Part shown: one piece after another, positions 61,261 through 64,000 of the stretch
Layout: each line of letters opens with the position of its first letter
How positions within the stretch are numbered: the stretch's first letter is position 1
DNA from: Mesaphorura yosii
Lineage: Eukaryota; Arthropoda; Collembola; Poduromorpha; Tullbergiidae
DNA: 64,000 nt
Direction of reading: 5' to 3'
Assembly (NCBI GenBank): GCA_009869945.1
Contig: WIXG01000022.1
Location: 310,001 to 374,000, forward strand
Translations under genes and position numbers: made by a program
Notes under the pieces: generated by a model
Database searches by the model: none
What the model was told of the DNA's origin: nothing
What the model saw: only the letters and a program-made list of their open reading frames with translations

Positions 61261-62395
61261 ATGGAGCTTCCAAGAATTGTTCTCCATAGTCTCTTTTCTT
61301 TCACGTTAATTATACTAATTCTTCCATCAATGGTAAGTAGTACATCGGGTTAATTCACTGATAAATCATTATTTCATTATGGCTTCCATATTCCATTCCA
61401 TTGCAGAGATGTGACGGCAATCTCAAGAGCTCTTCGTCCAGCCTACATGACATTTGGCAACGAATCGAGAATGACATCATCAGAGCAGGTGGAATTGACG
61501 CGGAAGTGCTCAACACGTCTCTCTCACAGAAGCGTCATTTCCTCGACCCCGAAGGCAGTTCGGGGGACTACAACGTGCGCCTGCTGGACTACTTTCGTCG
61601 AAGGAACCGTGATGGCGAATGCAACCCAGAAACGAATATTTATCCGTGCGGAGCACTAGACTTCCTTGGCTGCACTGGAAATAAGAAGTTCTATGCGGAA
61701 TCTGTCATTCGGGTAATCACGCCATCGCGAATGTGTGTATGTGACGCTAATCAGCACTTGTATTTACTAATGGCTTATAGCTGAACTGGTTCGAAGCCTG
61801 GGAGTTCTGTCGTAACAATGGCATGCATCTCGCAAGTGTTGAGTCCACGTACGAGCAAGTGTTTCTGGAACTGTTTCTCCCAAAGCCAGAATCTGGATCC
61901 ACTGAAGGTTACTGGCTCTCGGGCACTGACTTTGGCCGTGAAGGATTATTCTACTGGATGAACTCTGGCAAATCATTTACGTACACAAACTGGAATCCAT
62001 CCGAACCAAACAATTACAATGGACGTGAGCATTGTGTACAAATGATTGCGAACAGGAAATCAACGGATGCGTTGAGGTGGTATGATGCTCAATGCAATAA
62101 AGTTGGTTACGTCGTGTGTCAAGAACCCTACGATCGGAGGCCTGCGTCAACTAATGCTTTCGATTGGGTTCAAGAGAGGGACAATAGTAACAGAAACAAG
62201 ATTATCGAACAACTCCAAGGTAAAACTAACTTAAAACCGTTCCCAGCTGCAGAAATTAATGATGCGCCGATGCCGATCGTTGAACCAGCCACCAGCTTAA
62301 CAAAGGAAACGGCAGAAGGCCATGAAAGACCTAAAAATAAAATTAAATCAGGTTACTCGCCCATTTTGTCAGCATTGGCCGAAGCCGCTGAGTAA
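61261..62395 (+). CDS. Secreted C-type lectin domain protein
   Basis: Exons 61261-61332, 61407-61712 and 61781-62395; introns 74 and 68 nt, phase 0; 330 residues. Exon 1 is a signal peptide (MELPRIVLHSLFSFTLIILI). A short acidic/basic spacer precedes the C-type lectin domain at about residues 115-240. Conserved Cys are C136, C211, C231 and C239. TNWNPSEPNNY holds the EPN motif (201-203) that in this family favours mannose-type sugars; the usual WND is WYD (226-228), so Ca2+ binding is uncertain. A polar tail of about 90 residues rich in Asn, Glu and Lys follows. Expected to act outside the cell in recognition or immunity. AATAAA overlaps the stop. A possible donor after QLQ (62220) hints at a shorter tail form. 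Confidence 0.88.
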
Positions 62396-62399
62396 TAAA
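62394..62399 (+). terminator. Poly(A) signal of the lectin gene
   Basis: AATAAA overlapping the TAA stop (62393-62395), so the 3' UTR would be about 10-30 nt if this site is used. Confidence 0.45.
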
Positions 62400-62815
62400 A
62401 ACTTTAGTGCCGAGTAAAGTAATCAACACACTACTTAAACTTTATGAAAACTTTCCACGACTCACTTCAAGGACAGAACAGTGCAAAATAAAACGCGCAT
62501 GATTCACAAATCGTGGTCTGCAACTTGAGACATAAAAGTTATAGATGCCAGCTGGACACAAAATGTTCATTTTCAATCCACAACAAAGTGGTTCGAATTT
62601 CGTCTGTGGGTACAACTCGTCACATAAATGCAGTGTTTTGAATTTTAGGCGACCGCATGTAAATTCGAGGTTGAAGGTTAAATTTGACAGCACTTGCACT
62701 TTTCATTGCCATTGCCAATAGGAGGCTCGCCAAAGCTTGAAATCTGTTGTTCCTTATTCCTGTTTCTGGAACCGAATGCCGGCTACCTGCCGGTTGAGGT
62801 CAATCTAAGTGGAGG
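62400..62815. other. Short interval between lectin and small membrane-protein gene
   Basis: About 415 bp. An 85-codon Cys-rich minus frame (62442-62699) starts with GTG, has a stop just above it and no convincing acceptor, so it is not called. It should contain the promoter of the next gene. Confidence 0.4.
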
Positions 62816-63133
62816 ATGGCGATCATCGAATCCCACGTCGAACGACACGTGTGCACGATTTTACTGGGTCACTTGTATTCGTTCCTGTACTTGGCATTCG
62901 AAGTGGCTGTCCTGTCGTGCAACATTGTTGTGGTCTGCTGCTACTTTGTCGGAACCATTTTGCAGGTGATTGTGAACTTGGGAAAGTTTATCCTGGCATT
63001 CTGTCTAAACTCTTATGCCCACCGTCGACGGAAAGTGCAGCGCCATGATCGAAGCAGAAGACATCGAAGTAGATCGAAATCAAACGGACAAATTAAATAC
63101 GAGATGGTGCCGGTGTACTACGAAGTTGTCTAG
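62816..63133 (+). CDS. Small membrane protein with Arg-rich tail, unknown function
   Basis: Single exon, 105 residues, ATG in a good context (GGAGG before it) with an upstream in-frame stop. Residues about 13-65 are strongly hydrophobic and could form two membrane helices (LYSFLYLAFEVAVLSC and VVVCCYFVGTILQVIVNL). The tail is very basic, with YAHRRRKVQRHDRSRRHRSR, and ends in a Tyr/Val-rich PVYYEVV, which could be a sorting or PDZ-type end. I do not recognise a family. Possibly lineage-specific. Confidence 0.5.
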   Translation: MAIIESHVERHVCTILLGHLYSFLYLAFEVAVLSCNIVVVCCYFVGTILQVIVNLGKFILAFCLNSYAHRRRKVQRHDRSRRHRSRSKSNGQIKYEMVPVYYEVV

Positions 63134-63496
63134 GCCAAAACGTTGAGGCAAGCATTGTGCAAATATAAAATTCGATTTCATAGACGTTTTATTAAAATTT
63201 TATCGACATTCGAGGGTTAATAATCGAAGCCTTTTTAAACCATTGCGGCTTAATTCATTGCCGCCTGCTGCAATTAACCAATTGCCGTAAGTAAGTTATG
63301 GTTCTCTTTTAATTGATTATCCTTTCGAGTTTTCCACCAGTGATAATGTGCTTTGGCTTTGATAATGCAGAGTGGAGCAGTGACATCGGCACAGTTGTGG
63401 AATGGATTTTCCCTGCGGAACATTTAAGTATTTTATGTTACAACCGACAGATGCAATATTTAAATCGTGTATAACGAGTTATTAGTTTCTGGAATC
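63134..63496. other. Intergenic, convergent 3' ends
   Basis: AT-rich, no gene seen. A variant signal AATATA sits near 63162 for the + gene. No canonical AATAAA was found for the minus gene. Confidence 0.45.
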
Positions 63497-63828
63497 TCAC
63501 CATACAAACTGCTTATGCCTCAAGTGTCGTTGAGGCTGCCGTCTAGAAGTTTTAAAAAGCGACTGTAAACAGAAACAAGACAGACCGTAGAATGAATCAG
63601 CTTCGGTTAGTCGGGAATCTTGTGATTTACCTCTAATCTGACAGAATTGGCTTTTTTCGTGGCAGTTGACGAACTGGCGAACTGAGGCAACGTGGTCCCT
63701 ACTCCTTGTCTCGTTATTCCTGAAGGCGCAAGCGCAATGCATTTCACAATTACGACCAGAACGAGAATAATCAGGCTAATAAGAACTGGACTTGGGAACT
63801 TTTGTATTGTTTTCTTGTACAAATTCAT
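63497..63828 (-). CDS. Small single-pass membrane or secreted peptide gene, unknown function
   Basis: Exons 63631-63828 (ATG at 63828) and 63497-63562; 68-nt intron, phase 0, donor GAG|GTAAAT, acceptor TTTACAG; 87 residues. After a basic start (MNLYKKTIQKF) comes a strong hydrophobic helix (about 14-33, VLISLIILVLVVIVKCIALA) that could be a signal anchor or signal peptide. The rest is Ser/Thr-rich then basic, with SRR and QRHLRHKQ. It could be a type II membrane protein or a basic peptide precursor. No family recognised. Confidence 0.45.
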
Positions 63829-63885
63829 ACTACTGATGTTTATGGCTCCTTAATAAAATAAAACTGACCGCGTCCCTACGAAATG

Positions 63886-63908
63886 GATAGTCTCGTGACG
63901 AGACTATC
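63886..63908. repeat. 23-bp odd-centre palindrome
   Basis: GATAGTCTCGT and ACGAGACTATC are exact reverse complements around a single G. It lies about 60 bp upstream of the minus-strand small gene's ATG, in a position where a dimeric regulator could bind. Function unknown. Confidence 0.65.
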
Positions 63909-64000
63909 GTCGATATCTTGTCATTTGGAATTGTGTTAACGACTTTCAGAGCGTCAGCACATTCCCCGTTGCAAATTCAACAGTAGGAAATGTTTACGGA
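63909..64000. other. Window end
   Basis: No feature recognised in the last 92 bases. Confidence 0.4.

Noticed and set aside
62442-62699. 85-codon Cys-rich minus-strand frame
   Set aside because: It begins with GTG, a stop lies just upstream in frame, and no convincing acceptor could supply a start exon.

Overview
This window looks like nuclear DNA from an arthropod, most likely a small-genome crustacean of the branchiopod (Daphnia) type. Evidence: two arthropod Hox genes, AT-leaning base composition, no operons or bacterial ribosome sites, and many introns of about 58-90 nt in the right third. The species call is inference. All gene models below were spliced by hand from GT-AG (once GC-AG) sites with matching codon phase.

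Regions. (1) 1-13.8 kb: no supportable gene. (2) 13.8-14.6 kb, + strand: a two-exon, secreted, insulin/relaxin-superfamily prohormone with its own TATA-like box and poly(A) signal. (3) 14.6-26.6 kb: gene-free upstream flank of ftz, with a notable inverted repeat at 24.44 kb. (4) 26.6-28.5 kb, +: three-exon fushi tarazu (ftz) that still has a YPWM motif. (5) 28.6-35.3 kb: gene-free upstream flank of Scr, with a GA-rich tract near 32.1 kb. (6) 35.3-44.3 kb, +: Sex combs reduced (Scr), two coding exons around a 7.9-kb intron, then a long 3' region. (7) 44.3-53.5 kb: mostly non-coding, with a 145-bp TIR element (MITE-like), a probable small minus-strand gene and other coding-like fragments. (8) 53.5-64 kb: an abrupt change to densely packed, unrelated genes: ARV1 (+), a CatSper-type six-TM cation channel (-), a small + ORF, a protein matching the C-terminal part of URB1/NPA1 (-), a secreted C-type lectin (+) and two small membrane-protein genes (one +, one -).

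How it fits together. ftz and Scr lie on the same strand in ancestral order (posterior genes to the left, anterior to the right). Deformed (Dfd) and mir-10 would be expected to the right of Scr; I see neither in the remaining 19.7 kb, and ordinary housekeeping genes occupy that space. So the window seems to cross an edge of, or an insertion in, the Hox complex, and the insulin-like gene sits on the posterior side of ftz. The most interesting items are the CatSper-type channel, the insulin-like peptide with unusual cysteine spacing beside Hox genes, the Hox-complex boundary, the YPWM-retaining Ftz, and the stand-alone URB1 C-terminal gene.
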